From: Monocercomonoides exilis
Taxonomy: Eukaryota; Preaxostyla; Oxymonadida; Polymastigidae
Direction: 5' to 3'
Assembly (NCBI GenBank): GCA_001643675.2
Contig: LSRY02000054.1
Coordinates: 62,001 to 126,000, forward strand
Length of the DNA stretch: 64,000 bases
A program made the position numbers and the translations under genes. The notes below the pieces were generated by a model. It had not been told where the DNA came from, searched no databases, and saw only the letters and a program-made list of their open reading frames with translations. Shown here piece after piece: positions 51,351-62,245 of this stretch (within the stretch, counting starts at the first letter, position 1; the number at the start of each line of letters is the position of its first letter).

Positions 51351-51879
51351 TATATGGAATGTTTCAGTTTTTCGACATCAGTGATATGGTCTTTCAGGTG
51401 TTATCATTGATTAATAAGGCGCTTTTGCTAAACTTTTTGCGATTAACTTAACAAATATAATCTGTTCACTTTTTTGACAGATGTTTGAGTTTGTTTAATA
51501 CATTTTGCATTCAAATTAATAATGTCTGTTTGCAGACATGAAAATCTTTGTAATTTTGAAATCTGAAAAAGTTTCAAAAAATCAGAAGTGAAACAAATTA
51601 TTAAAAATTTGTCCAATAAAAGCTTGAAAAGCCTGGTTTTCACTCAACCTTTTGATTGTTCCTTTGGATTTTTCAAATTGGTTGAAAATGATATTTTAAT
51701 GAAATTGCTTTACCAAAAAATGGATTTTCATATTATCAAGTTCATTTCTGGATGTTGAAACTTTCATTTCATTTAACCACTAACTCAATTCTTTGTTTAT
51801 TTTTAGTAACCTCAAAGAAAAAGCTTATGTGTCGAGTGTAGAAACAGGTTTTTTATGGAAATAAAGCACTTTCATTTTT
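51351..51879. other. AT-rich spacer, nothing convincing
   Basis: A 66-codon open frame on - (51443-51643) has no protein-like composition and is discounted. Confidence 0.5.
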
Positions 51880-52190
51880 GTTGCTTTAAGTATTTTGTGA
51901 TTTTTTCATGTGGTAAATGATCTGCAATATGAAGTTCTTGATATTGTGAAGAAATGTCCATGGAAATGGATTCAACGTTGATTTCTTTGAACGGAGGTTT
52001 TGTGGTTCATACCAATGCATAGACTTCCATCACAGGGCAAACACTCGTTTCAAAGAAAGAGGACTTAAACTTTGATAGAGCTGATGGATCTGCAACTGTC
52101 TGAAGGAGTGCTTCAATCAGTGAAGATCTGTTTCCAACAATGAAAAACTGGTTTGGTGTTCAAAACTTAAGGCAAAGAGTATTTTTCAAA
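51880..52190 (-). pseudogene. Short relic of an unrecognised coding sequence
   Basis: On - one frame reads IVGNRSSLIEALLQTVADPS, then KSSFFETSVCPVMEVYALV, TGA, TTKPPFKEINVESISMDISS and ELHIADHLPHEKITKYLKQQ. The text is protein-like over about 100 codons with one internal stop. No family recognised. It lies just outside the left arm of the palindrome. Confidence 0.4.
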
Positions 52191-53768
52191 TGAGATAACA
52201 CAAATGAATTGAATTGTTGAAGTAGACAAGCCATGATTAATTGGAAATATTTTAAAAATAATCATTTTTTATCACTTTCAACAGTATTCAGAATATTTCT
52301 TATCGTAACTTTGTTCGAAGAAAGATCTTTTTTTTCATAATTGTGGTTTGAAATGAAAAAGGCAAAAATACATGTTTATAAGTGCAGTGTGAAAGAATTT
52401 TGATTGAATTTTTGAAAACCAAGTTACTTTGAGAAAATCTTATAAATTTCATTATTACATTAATTTATTGAGTTATTATTAATATTTTATTTATTTAATA
52501 TCACGACTTCCTACAAGTCCAGTTATTGATTATTATAGAATATTATTTGAGTGTGATTTATGATATTACTTTTTTTCTTTTTTTTTCTTTTTTTTTTTTT
52601 ATTTTATTTTATTTTTTTTTTTTTTGTGATTTGAATAAACTTTCACCTGAAAATGAATGGATTATTAATTCAAAAAATTAAGAAGTGAAATTGATGAAGT
52701 TATTATTTTGTGTTATATTTTTTTTAAATTTTTATTTATGCAATGAATAATCCATACAGAATTGTGAAGATTTGTGAGGTCTAAGTAGAGATTTTTTGTT
52801 TGCAATAATGAGGCAGAGATATCGCAGATGAGCTGGCTGACAAGAAAACAGATATTTTTAAAGTAACACAAGTGAAAGAGGAATGTGCGTGAATATCAAA
52901 AATAAATGGAGGTGTGGATAATTATTTTTATTTCATTTATTTTTATTAAAAAAGGATTTAATAAGGTATTTAAAGTCAATCCGCACACGTAATTTGAAGA
53001 TAGACAGCTTTTGAAACGAACCTGAAATGCTTGCAGAAGGCAGCAGATGAATTGCGTATAAAGAAATGAAGAAAAAGAAATGAAAGAAATGAATTGAAAA
53101 GATAAAATTTGCAATGCTCATATCGCGAAACGAAAAGATGGAGTCGAAGTGATTGAAGAGAGAGAGCGAAATTGATGATAAGGCAGAAGGAGGAGTGCTG
53201 CGAAAGTTGAGAAGAAGAAGGTAATTTTTCTGAACTTCAACGAAAAGAGAAAATTTGATGAAGAAGAATAAGATAAAAGAAAATTTGGGAAATGATTTTT
53301 TGAGGGACATTTGAAGAAAAGTGGGAAAGGGGGAAGTGGACGAGATATTTATATGAGGAAATTGATATGGAGCGCGTCTGTTGAGTTGAAGGGGTGACGA
53401 TAGAGAAGATGACTACGACGACGACAACAACAACAACAACGATTTCGAAGAAGAAGAAGAGAAGGAAAATAAGGAAGAAGATGGTGATTATGAATGCATC
53501 AATGCTTATTGGACTTTGGTTTTGCAAATTTAAGTTATTTTGGTGGAGAAGCAAGTTTTTTCTGATGGGAGAATAGAAAAAGACCTGCCTTCAGAAAAAA
53601 GCGGAGAAGCAAATTAAACAAATAACGATAACAGTCTTATTCGGAAGTGCTCACACAATGTTGCACTTTCACTTCGCTTCCAACTCTTCAAGGCACCTGA
53701 AGGCACCTGAAGGAGATGTGAATTTTTAAGGACAATTTAAGTTTCAGAGCAAAAACTATCTTAACAAA

Positions 53769-54110
53769 ATGATGCATTTGAAGAAGCAGCAGCAAAAGAA
53801 GATGATTATGGATAATCGAAACAAGCTTCTTGGATTCAGACATTGTTATAAGAGTCATTGTTTCCATTACGAAAGAAAAGAAGAATCAGATAATTTGAAC
53901 TTTGAAGATAGAAACAGCGAAACATCCAGTTCTTATTCAGAATCAACTTTTAGCAGCAACATGTTAAGTGACTCGAGTTCATCCTGCTCCAATCACTTGC
54001 TGTTAAATCATTCCTCATTGTCTTCTCATTCATCATCACCATCTTCTTCCTTATTTTCCTTCTCTTCTTCTTCTTCGAAATCGTTGTTGTTGTTGTTGTC
54101 GTCGTCGTAG
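53769..54110 (+). CDS. Hypothetical Ser-rich ORF spanning spacer and right arm
   Basis: 113 codons from ATG 53769 (MMHLKKQQQKKMIMDNRNKL) to TAG, rich in Ser/Asn after residue 45. About 87 codons lie in the unique spacer and the rest in the right arm. It has no recognisable domain. The Ser-rich style matches the kinase tails, but low complexity alone could produce such a frame. The spacer also carries a tandem duplication of AAGGCACCTG at about 53691-53716. Confidence 0.25.
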   Translation: MMHLKKQQQKKMIMDNRNKLLGFRHCYKSHCFHYERKEESDNLNFEDRNSETSSSYSESTFSSNMLSDSSSSCSNHLLLNHSSLSSHSSSPSSSLFSFSSSSSKSLLLLLSSS

Positions 54111-54212
54111 TCATCTTCTCTATCGTCACCCCTTCAACTCAACAGACGCGCTCCATATCAATTTCCTCATATAAATATCTCGTCCACTTCCCCCTTTCCC
54201 ACTTTTCTTCAA

Positions 54213-54590
54213 ATGTCCCTCAAAAAATCATTTCCCAAATTTTCTTTTATCTTATTCTTCTTCATCAAATTTTCTCTTTTCGTTGAAGTTCAGAAAAATT
54301 ACCTTCTTCTTCTCAACTTTCGCAGCACTCCTCCTTCTGCCTTATCATCAATTTCGCTCTCTCTCTTCAATCACTTCGACTCCATCTTTTCGTTTCGCGA
54401 TATGAGCATTGCAAATTTTATCTTTTCAATTCATTTCTTTCATTTCTTTTTCTTCATTTCTTTATACGCAATTCATCTGCTGCCTTCTGCAAGCATTTCA
54501 GGTTCGTTTCAAAAGCTGTCTATCTTCAAATTACGTGTGCGGATTGACTTTAAATACCTTATTAAATCCTTTTTTAATAAAAATAAATGA
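54213..54590 (+). CDS. Hypothetical ORF present identically in both palindrome arms
   Basis: 125 codons, hydrophobic and Phe/Ser-rich (FSFILFFFIKFSLFVEVQKN near the start would act as a signal anchor). An identical frame lies on the - strand at 52933-53310 in the other arm. No domain recognised. The opposite strand of this stretch is purine-rich and also partly open, so this may be spurious. Confidence 0.2.
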   Translation: MSLKKSFPKFSFILFFFIKFSLFVEVQKNYLLLLNFRSTPPSALSSISLSLFNHFDSIFSFRDMSIANFIFSIHFFHFFFFISLYAIHLLPSASISGSFQKLSIFKLRVRIDFKYLIKSFFNKNK

Positions 54591-55235
54591 AATAAAAATA
54601 ATTATCCACACCTCCATTTATTTTTGATATTCACGCACATTCCTCTTTCACTTGTGTTACTTTAAAAATATCTGTTTTCTTGTCAGCCAGCTCATCTGCG
54701 ATATCTCTGCCTCATTATTGCAAACAAAAAATCTCTACTTAGACCTCACAAATCTTCACAATTCTGTATGGATTATTCATTGCATAAATAAAAATTTAAA
54801 AAAAATATAACACAAAATAATAACTTCATCAATTTCACTTCTTAATTTTTTGAATTAATAATCCATTCATTTTCAGGTGAAAGTTTATTCAAATCACAAA
54901 AAAAAAAAAAATAAAATAAAATAAAAAAAAAAAAAGAAAAAAAAGAAAAAAAGTAATATCATAAATCACACTCAAATAATATTCTATAATAATCAATAAC
55001 TGGACTTGTAGGAAGTCGTGATATTAAATAAATAAAATATTAATAATAACTCAATAAATTAATGTAATAATGAAATTTATAAGATTTTCTCAAAGTAACT
55101 TGGTTTTCAAAAATTCAATCAAAATTCTTTCACACTGCACTTATAAACATGTATTTTTGCCTTTTTCATTTCAAACCACAATTATGAAAAAAAAGATCTT
55201 TCTTCGAACAAAGTTACGATATGAAAAATTCTGAA

Positions 55236-55411
55236 CCGTGCCTAAGACACATTTGATTTAATGTTTTCAGTGATTATCCATTAATGGAAGAGCAAGATGA
55301 GTTGGAGATGGTCTTGATTGGTTGATGATATTCAAATAAGACTTATTTTTCATAATGGATTATAAAATTTCTTTTATGATCCATCATGAAGAAACAATAA
55401 TGAAGTGAATA
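55236..55411. other. AT-rich spacer
   Basis: Nothing recognised between the palindrome and the pogo-like MITE. Confidence 0.5.
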
Positions 55412-55861
55412 CAGTCTTAACCGGATATAATCATATCGAATATAATCACATTCGTTTATAGTCACATTTTTCCATGCACCGACATTTTTGTCAATTTTTT
55501 CATTCATTTCACATCGCATATTGTCACAGGGCGGAAAATATATAATCACACTTTTTATCATAATGGGTGATTTTTTCATTGAAAAATCGATTTTTTGATC
55601 AAAAATCTCAATTTTTCGCGTTTTCAAAAATGTGCTTAAATAAGTAAAAATAATATGCATTGATGCAAAAAATTAATTTCGCAAGTGAAAAATGCGTTTT
55701 GATGAAGAATATTCAAAAATGAAAAAATTAACACAAAACAAATTATATGGAAAATTAATTTTTATTTTTTTCTGTGTTAAACAGCATCGTATATTATCAC
55801 AATCGGATATAGTCACAAAAAGTTGTGCAAAAACCGATGTGATTATATCCGGTTTGGACTG
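55412..55861. mobile_element. 450-bp pogo/Tigger-like MITE
   Basis: Termini CAGTCTTAACCGGATATAAT and, as reverse complement of the right end, CAGTCCAAACCGGATATAAT, bordered by TA at 55410-55411 and 55862-55863. A CAGT start, a GATATAA-containing TIR and a TA target are typical of the pogo branch of Tc1/mariner elements. Sub-terminal TATAATCACA/TATAGTCACA motifs recur several times in each half. No transposase. Confidence 0.7.
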
Positions 55862-55863
55862 TA

Positions 55864-56609
55864 TTGAAAATATAATGAGAAGAGATATCTGAAGAAAGAT
55901 TTTTTGTAGGTCAAAGAAGAAAGCTTGGCAATGAAAAGCCATCATAGCAAACGAATATTTACAAAAAATAATTAGCAACTTTTGGAAGTGATTGAGTTTT
56001 ATTGGGATTTTTCTCCAAATGAAAAATAACAAGTGTTAATGTTATTTATCCTATTGAAAAAGATAATCTGTTAATATTGTGAAAATCAGAAGAATAGTTT
56101 TCGTTCTTCGAATTAAGAGACGATATAAAAGAGAACACAGAGCTCACTTTATCAGAAATTGGTGCTTCAGTTTCTTTATCTCCTTCAATCTCGATATTGG
56201 AACTCTGTGACAAAACATAAGAAAAATGAAACAATGACAAAATGACTGACAAGATTGTTATAATATATCAGAAATGGAATATTAAACGTTTACACAATAT
56301 TTGATTGTGCAAAAACATTATTAATGAATCAATGTTAAACAATTCAAGATATTTTGAAGATATAAGTGATAATTTTTGAAATCATTTAATTTCAATCTGA
56401 TATTTCGACTTGAAAATTTGATTTTAACATTAAGAATATGCGCTGAAAAGGAATAATGCAATTTTGTTGATATTTTTTCTCTTGCATTTATCTCAGACAT
56501 TGGCCTATAGTAACAATTTTAAAATTTCACATTTGTATCAGAATAATTTTAGTTAATTCCATTGAATGGAGTTATGTTCAGCTCCCCGAAAACAGTTATG
56601 ATTTCAAAA
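55864..56609. other. AT-rich spacer, nothing convincing
   Basis: Short frames on the - strand (56046-56252, reading NIEIEGDKETEAPISDKVSS) have slight coding character but no recognisable product. Confidence 0.4.
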
Positions 56610-56740
56610 ATAATCACCCATATTTTGATCAAATTTCTGTTCACACTTACTAATTAATTCAGGAATGAATATAATTGTGTTATCAAAAAAAACTTACAAT
56701 TAAGTGAAGTTTCGCGAGAATGAAAGAAAATTGGATTAAA
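56610..56740. mobile_element. Fragment of a 242-bp-type MITE
   Basis: Contains AATCACCCATA, TTTTGATCAAATTTCTGTTC and GTGAAGTTTCGCGAGAATGA, the terminal and core motifs of the family, without a complete pair of ends. A decayed or rearranged copy. Confidence 0.45.
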
Positions 56741-57037
56741 AGAAATATTTATTGTTTCGTTTAAAATTTATTAAAATGTTTCATACAAATTATTTATGCC
56801 CAACGAAAAAAAAAGATAATATTTCATTTTTAATTTTTTCTAAACTTTTATGATTTGTTTCATTGTTAAATGCATTGTAATTAAAAGTTTTGAATATATA
56901 ATATCTTTTTTTTCCATTCGCATTTCTTAATCTTATCGTTTTTTGTGAGAAGGATGATTTTCAAGAGGAAAAACTGTTTATTTCGTATTCGATTGATTTT
57001 TATTTTTATTTCGATTATAGAAATCTAATAAGAAACG
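56741..57037. other. AT-rich spacer
   Basis: Nothing recognised. Confidence 0.5.
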
Positions 57038-57590
57038 ATGATTGTTTCGAAGATTGATGAAAAGATGGGTAATTCTTTTTGAAAAGCCGCAAATGTTTCA
57101 TTTCGAAATAATTCAAAATCTTCATATTTTGCTCAAAATTTTGTTAGCATCCACAGACCTTCACAAATATTATATCTATTTCATGATAATGCCATTTCAT
57201 AAATACTTTTGTAGATTCATGAGCGGTCACAGAAATATGAGCAAAATATGAAAATTTAGATTAATAAAGGAATAAAACAATTGCAACTTTTTAAAAAGAA
57301 TAACCCAGATTCATCTTGAAGATGATGGAAAAATTGTACGTGGAACGATTTCAAAGTTCGACATTAAAATGACAGCAATCGACTGGAACAAAGATAAAAA
57401 AAAGACAAAGAAGATCTATCCTCTTCATAACACAAACATTAAAAGTCGAATATGCGGTTTTCTGGGGAATTGGATGTGTGGGGAAAGCTGATTTCTCAAG
57501 CACGCTAACATTTTACATGAACAATCTCCGCATTTAGCTGAAGTCACATCGAAATTTAACATCTTGTTTTCTCCAATTTTGTGAGTTTTC
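57038..57590 (+). pseudogene. Unrecognised small gene relic split by a MITE
   Basis: Frame MIVSKIDEK (57038-57065) is interrupted by the element at 57066-57307 and resumes at 57310 as IHLEDDGKIVRGTISKFDIK, then NTNIKSRICGFLGNWMCGES, TGA 57489, and FLKHANILHEQSPHLAEVTS until TGA near 57588. Excising 242 bp plus one GA copy restores a 69-codon frame to the first TGA. The text is convincingly protein-like but I know no family. It lies 1.7 kb upstream of, and in the same orientation as, the tyrosine recombinase, so it could belong to the same mobile element (inference). Confidence 0.5.
57066..57307. mobile_element. 242-bp MITE with GA target duplication
   Basis: Ends TGGGTAATTCTTTTTGAAAA and its imperfect complement ending AACCCA, flanked by GA at 57064-57065 and 57308-57309. 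Its insertion splits the coding frame starting at 57038. The 2-bp duplicated target is GA rather than TA. Confidence 0.85.
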
Positions 57591-58286
57591 TAAACTTTTT
57601 TTTATTGCTCCAATCATTTCTACAAATTGTTTAACAACTGTTCCAACATTTTTAAAAGTTCCACTAGATAAAACAAAGTTGGTTGTTGAATTTTGTTTTG
57701 AGCAAGAAAGCTATTTGAGGATGAAGAGTTAGAAAAGAAAATGAAAAAATTATTAAAACTTCAACAAGTGAAACCCGAATAAATTTGTTCAATCTCATAA
57801 CATTTATAAATTACAATAACCAATTGTGTAAATTTTTGTATGAATAACATTAAAAGTGCAAAAGATAATTTCATTTAAATGAAAATAAAATTTTTGACAA
57901 ATCCATTTCTCTTTTATCATTAATTAATTATTATTATATTTATGAAATACTTTCTAGTAATGCTTTTTAAAAATTGTTGCCACAATTTTAATCATCATTT
58001 GACATTTATGAGACTTGTTAAAAATCTGTTTTGTGTGTGATATTAACCAAAAATAACAACTTGATTAACAAAGCAATTTATTAATTTTTTTATAAAGCAT
58101 GATTATCTTCATAAACGAAATTAAGATAATTTAAAGTGGTGATATCAAGAAATTGAAAAGTCAATTGAAAAAAGACAAAAAAAGTATTTACACATATAAT
58201 TCTGATAATACCATAATTGATAATAATAGTATGTAAACAAACGTTAATAACAATGTTTCGCAATAATTGTTTGATATTCATAAATA
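57591..58286. other. AT-rich spacer, nothing recognised
   Basis: Contains only a short Leu/Lys-type frame and homopolymer runs. Confidence 0.5.
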
Positions 58287-58528
58287 TGGGTGATTCTTTT
58301 TGAAAAGTCACAAATGTTTAATATTCAAATAAATCAAAAATATCATATCTTGATTAAATTTCGGTTCCCGCTCATGTAACTTTACCAAAGCGGAGGACAT
58401 AATTTGACAATGCTATTTAACACATTCCTGTGAAGTTGTATGAGCGGGAACCGAAATTTGATCAAGATATGAAATTTTTGATTTATTTGAATATTAAACA
58501 TTTGTGACTTATCAAAAAGAATCACCCA
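58287..58528. mobile_element. 242-bp MITE, best-preserved copy
   Basis: TA-flanked (58285-58286 and 58529-58530). Termini TGGGTGATTCTTTTTGAAAA / complement; sub-terminal arms match over roughly 100 bp, including TTTCGGTTCCCGCTCATG and its partner CATGAGCGGGAACCGAAA (reverse complement sense). The high arm identity suggests the youngest copy in the window. Confidence 0.88.
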
Positions 58529-59289
58529 TATGTTTTTTTTTTATCTGATTTTCTTATTAAATAACAAACGAGGTAGTTTTTTATTCTATATTAATGCTCT
58601 TTTCATATAAGTTGAAAATATTGAAAATACATGTTGTAATTATTCTTTTTTCCTATTTGTTTCATTACATATCACATTTTCATAAATATACGTGATTCAC
58701 AATTGTAATATCATAGAAATTATCTGGTTGAATGCAACATAATATATATTTTGATGTTTTCCATATACAAATATCCAAAAATAAAGGAAATGAAATGGAT
58801 AAAAATTACATGGTTTAAAAAACAATATTTTCTTTAAAATTATTATAGATTATTTGACGAGTTATTTATTTTTGTTTTCTCAAAAAAAGTTCACAGTATA
58901 GGATTTCTTTAAATGATAAAAACATTGAAAATGTTTAAAAAATTAAAGTCGAAGGAAAAAAAAAAATGCGTAACAAAATAGAATTTTGTTTTTTTAAAAA
59001 AATAACAAAAAGAAAGAATTAATAAGATCTTCAACTGAAAGGGTGAAGGATTTTATTACAATTTGGCAAATGATTTTTAGAATAAACTCAAAAATAATTT
59101 TTTCAAAAATCGAAAAAACTCTTATTGTAAAAATTCGAAATGTTTTTCTAAGAAAACAAAAAACTTTTAAATCAGTCAGAGATAAAATAATGTTTTTTTT
59201 CAAGAAAAGATAGCATAATTGATAAAAACTTCCATTTCAGTAATATTTAAAACCACTTGAAAGAAATGTAACAAAATCTTTCTTGAAAA
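58529..59289. other. AT-rich spacer, nothing recognised
   Basis: 5' flank of the recombinase relic; no gene or repeat seen. Confidence 0.5.
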
Positions 59290-59934
59290 ATGGATTTTGT
59301 GACTTATGATGAGACTGCAAAAATAGCATCAACCATTGAAGACATAAATGGAGATGCTTCTGCAACTCCGTTGCCTGAAGGAAATTTTTCATTTCCTGCA
59401 TGTCCATCACCATTGTTGAACATTCCTCGTTATTATCTGCAAAGTTCCACTAAGTTTTGTTGAGGATTAAGAACATATGGAAACGATGTGTTTTACACTT
59501 GTCTCAAAAGGGGTTTGCCATCTTCACAGGAAATGATCAAAAGTCATAGGTGGTCGTTTGTTATGTATATTTTGTTCTGTCAAGCATATCATTTTGAACC
59601 ATTTCCGCTTGACCCAAAAGCAATACATGGATTTGTGAAACTTCTTGGAATTGCATTTGATTATTCTTATGATTCCATTGTATCAGTCATAGAACCATCA
59701 ATTTTCAAAATTTCTGAAATACGGACTATGAGGTTTGTTTCATCAGATGTCAAGTTAATGGTTAAACAAGCAAAAGCTGAAGTTAAAAAAGCAAAAGCAA
59801 TAAAGGAAGAAGAAGGAGGAGATGATTTTAATATACTAAAATTCAAAAAGGAACCATGCATCGTTGGGATATGAAAAGAATTTAGAGTTTAATGTCTGAT
59901 TGGATTTTTAAAAAAACCAACTGAAATAATACGA

Positions 59935-60170
59935 AAAAATATTTTTTAAAAGTTCCTTTTGTTGATTTTTCAAATAGAATAATAATTTCACATTTCGATC
60001 AAATTTCTGTTTCTACTTGCAAAATGTTGTTGTTATGATTATAAAATCTTGACAATGTTATTATTTCCATTTTTGTGAATTTTCATGATTGGGAACAAAA
60101 ATTTGATCGAAATATGTATTTTTTATTCAATATGAAAATTGAACAAAAAGAACTTTTCAAAAAAAGGAAC
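59935..60170. mobile_element. ~236-bp MITE, GTTCC subfamily, inside the recombinase
   Basis: Ends AAAAGTTCCTTTTGTTGATT and the complement AAAAAGAACTTTTCAAAAAA, with the family core (CGATCAAATTTCTGTTTCTA and GATTGGGAACAAAAATTTGA). Terminal bases are eroded. It separates the N-terminal block from box I of the recombinase. Confidence 0.7.
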
Positions 60171-60501
60171 AATATTATTGTTCATTTTTGCTCTTTCAAC
60201 TGGAGCACGAAGTTATTTTTGTTCATGTGGGACAAAATATTTGACTTCAGGCATTTTCATCGAAAAATTATTCATCTAAGATGATCATTATGAGATCAAA
60301 ATACACAATAAAAATCAGTTTATTTTTTGATATTCCTGAAATGTTGGAAAACTTTATGTTATTTTATCAATGATGTTAGCTTTCAGATTTCAAAATCAAA
60401 TTTATTTTGAAATTTGAGAAAGAGATCTTAAGTTATGAGTGAAGAAATTTTTCTATGCCTTGTGCAAAAAACGCTTGAAAGTCCGTTTTTTCCCCCATAT
60501 A

Positions 60502-61526
60502 CACCAAAAATAATTCTAATTCGAAAAAAAATAATTCAATTTCGTAATTAATAATTCGAATTCGAAAAAGAATAATTCGATTTCGGAATTAATAATTCAA
60601 AATCGAAAATTAATAATTCAATTTCGTAATTTATTAATTCGATTTCGAAAAAGAATAATTCAATTTCGTAATTTATTAATTCGATTTCGAAAAAGAATAA
60701 TTCAATTTCGAAATGAAAAATATTTTGATTTGTGGAATGAATAACTTGTGTTTTGTGTTTTGAATTCTCATTATTTTTATTTCATCAGTTCACTTTGCTT
60801 ATCTATATTTGAAAAATGATGCATTTTCTTCAAATAATTTTCATTCATTTTGATTGAAAATATTTTGTTTTGAAGTATATTTGAAAAGAAAATGAATTCA
60901 TTTTTGTATTTAAAATTGATGATTTTAATATATTTACCAAAGTAAAAAAAATATTTTTATTGGTAAAAAAATTCTTGTTTTTTGTTATTCAATAAACGTG
61001 ATTGAAATTTAAATATTTTTATTTTGTTATTCAACAGAATGAATTTTTTTATTATTTTAATCATTTGAGTGATGATTTTCGAAAATGAAAAAATTTTCAA
61101 AAAATCTATTTTTTGATTGTTTCATTTTTAAAAAACAGTTTTCTTTGAGTAATAATATTTGTTTGGAAAAAAATAACTTGAACTTTTCCGAAATCCATTC
61201 TCTAGAAAAATAGAAAATTTCAGTTTTTAATGAATTTCGAAATTGAAATATTCATTTTCGAAATTGAATTATTCTTTTTCGAAATCGAATTATTAATTCC
61301 GATTTTGAATTATTAATTTTCGATTTTGAATTATTAATTCCGAATTTGAATTATTTTTTTCGAATTCGAATTATTAATTCCGATTTTGAATTATTTTTTT
61401 TCGAATTCGAATTATTAATTCCGATTTTGAATTATTCTTTTTCGAAAATGAATTATTAATTCCGAATTTGAATTATTTTTTTTCGAAAATGAATTATTTT
61501 TTTTCGAATTAGAATTATTTTTGGTG
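60502..61526. mobile_element. 1,025-bp foldback element with repeat-array arms
   Basis: Flanked by TA (60500-60501 and 61527-61528). Ends CACCAAAAATAATTC / complement. Each arm is an array of about 18-20 bp units of the AATAATTCGATTTCGAAAA type, alternating with reverse-complement versions; the centre (about 60715-61240) is unique AT-rich DNA without coding. It interrupts the recombinase gene between box I and box II. A second copy starts at 63428. Confidence 0.8.
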
Positions 61527-62245
61527 TAATAACTAAAAAGACACATAAAGAGTTTTTGCATTAGAAGATTCAACAATTGTGAAAATAGCTGCAAGGTTGA
61601 AATTTGGAAAAAAAACAAAAAAAGATGATTATTGTGTGACTGTTGAGAGGGACATAAGCAAAAAGCAAACGTTGAATGTAGTGTGGTGGCTGAAGAAATA
61701 TTTTATTCAGGAATATGGATTGAGTCTGACTTATTTTGATGATTGGAATCTTGGAATTTTGGGAAAACAGTTTTTGTTGGGGATAAGAAAAGGTGCAATG
61801 AGAGTCAGACTTCAAAAAAGAGCAAAACAAGCAGGGTACCCGGAAACCATGTTTGGATTTCATTCTCTTCGTTCTGGATTTATCTGTTCTGCTTTGCTGA
61901 AAATTGGAAACAACCCAGATCAAAAAGAATCTGTTATGATGGCAACTGCTTATGTTGCCAAATGGATGGAAGGTGGGGAAGTTCAAAATGAATATGTCGA
62001 AAAAACTCTAAAAGCTACAATAGTTGCAAACAGATTGAACTTTCCGGATGAAGTTGTGGAGGAGGATTCATTATTTGATACTAATTTAGCGGAGCCTACT
62101 GTTTATCACAATGTTCAATTAAAAGATAGTGAATGGAACATTCGGATGATCATAGAAACATTCAACACTTATGTTTTGGAGGTGATAAAATATTCTTGGA
62201 GTTTATTGCATTGTCCATATTTGTTTGCAAATAAAACTGAATAGG

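Larger units (their letters stand above)
52287..55235. repeat. 2.95-kb near-perfect palindrome (1.21-kb arms, 530-bp spacer)
   Basis: Positions 52287-53496 are the reverse complement of 54027-55235. Differences are confined to the outermost and innermost few bases; in the long stretches I compared I found none. Both arms include the T/A homopolymer block at 52570-52625 / 54900-54955 and the run GACGACGACAACAACAACAA. The outer ends are TTCAG...CTGAA with no visible target duplication. Either a long-inverted-repeat mobile element, an inverted duplication kept identical by gene conversion, or an assembly fold-back artefact. Confidence 0.85.
59290..62244 (+). pseudogene. Tyrosine recombinase (integrase) gene broken by two insertions
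   Basis: Three blocks in the same frame make up one gene. Block 1 (59290-59874, TGA at 59461) is the N-terminal core-binding part, with SHRWSFVMYILFCQAYHFEP and a Lys/Ala/Glu-rich end. Block 2 (about 60171-60290) has the box I motif FIFALSTGARSY, whose Arg (codon 60208) would be the first catalytic Arg. Block 3 (about 61555-62244) has box II GFHSLRSGF (His 61861, Arg 61870) and AKWMEGGEVQNEYVEKTL with the likely Tyr nucleophile at 61993. A MITE lies between blocks 1 and 2 and a 1-kb foldback element between 2 and 3; an internal stop adds to the damage. Such R-HxxR-Y enzymes move Crypton, DIRS or related elements; which one is not clear since no termini or reverse transcriptase are visible. 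Inactive. Confidence 0.75.

Noticed and set aside
1-62244. Reassignment of TAA/TAG to Gln, suggested by in-frame TAA/TAG in several relics (1-1559, 2603, 45549, 45732, 49.0-49.5 kb).
   Set aside because: TGA also occurs in relic frames (1210, 59461, 57489, 49.5-49.7 kb, the second Merlin copy), at roughly the one-third share expected by chance. The giant kinase uses only CAA/CAG for Gln over ~9,600 codons, and the NEK gene ends with TAA.
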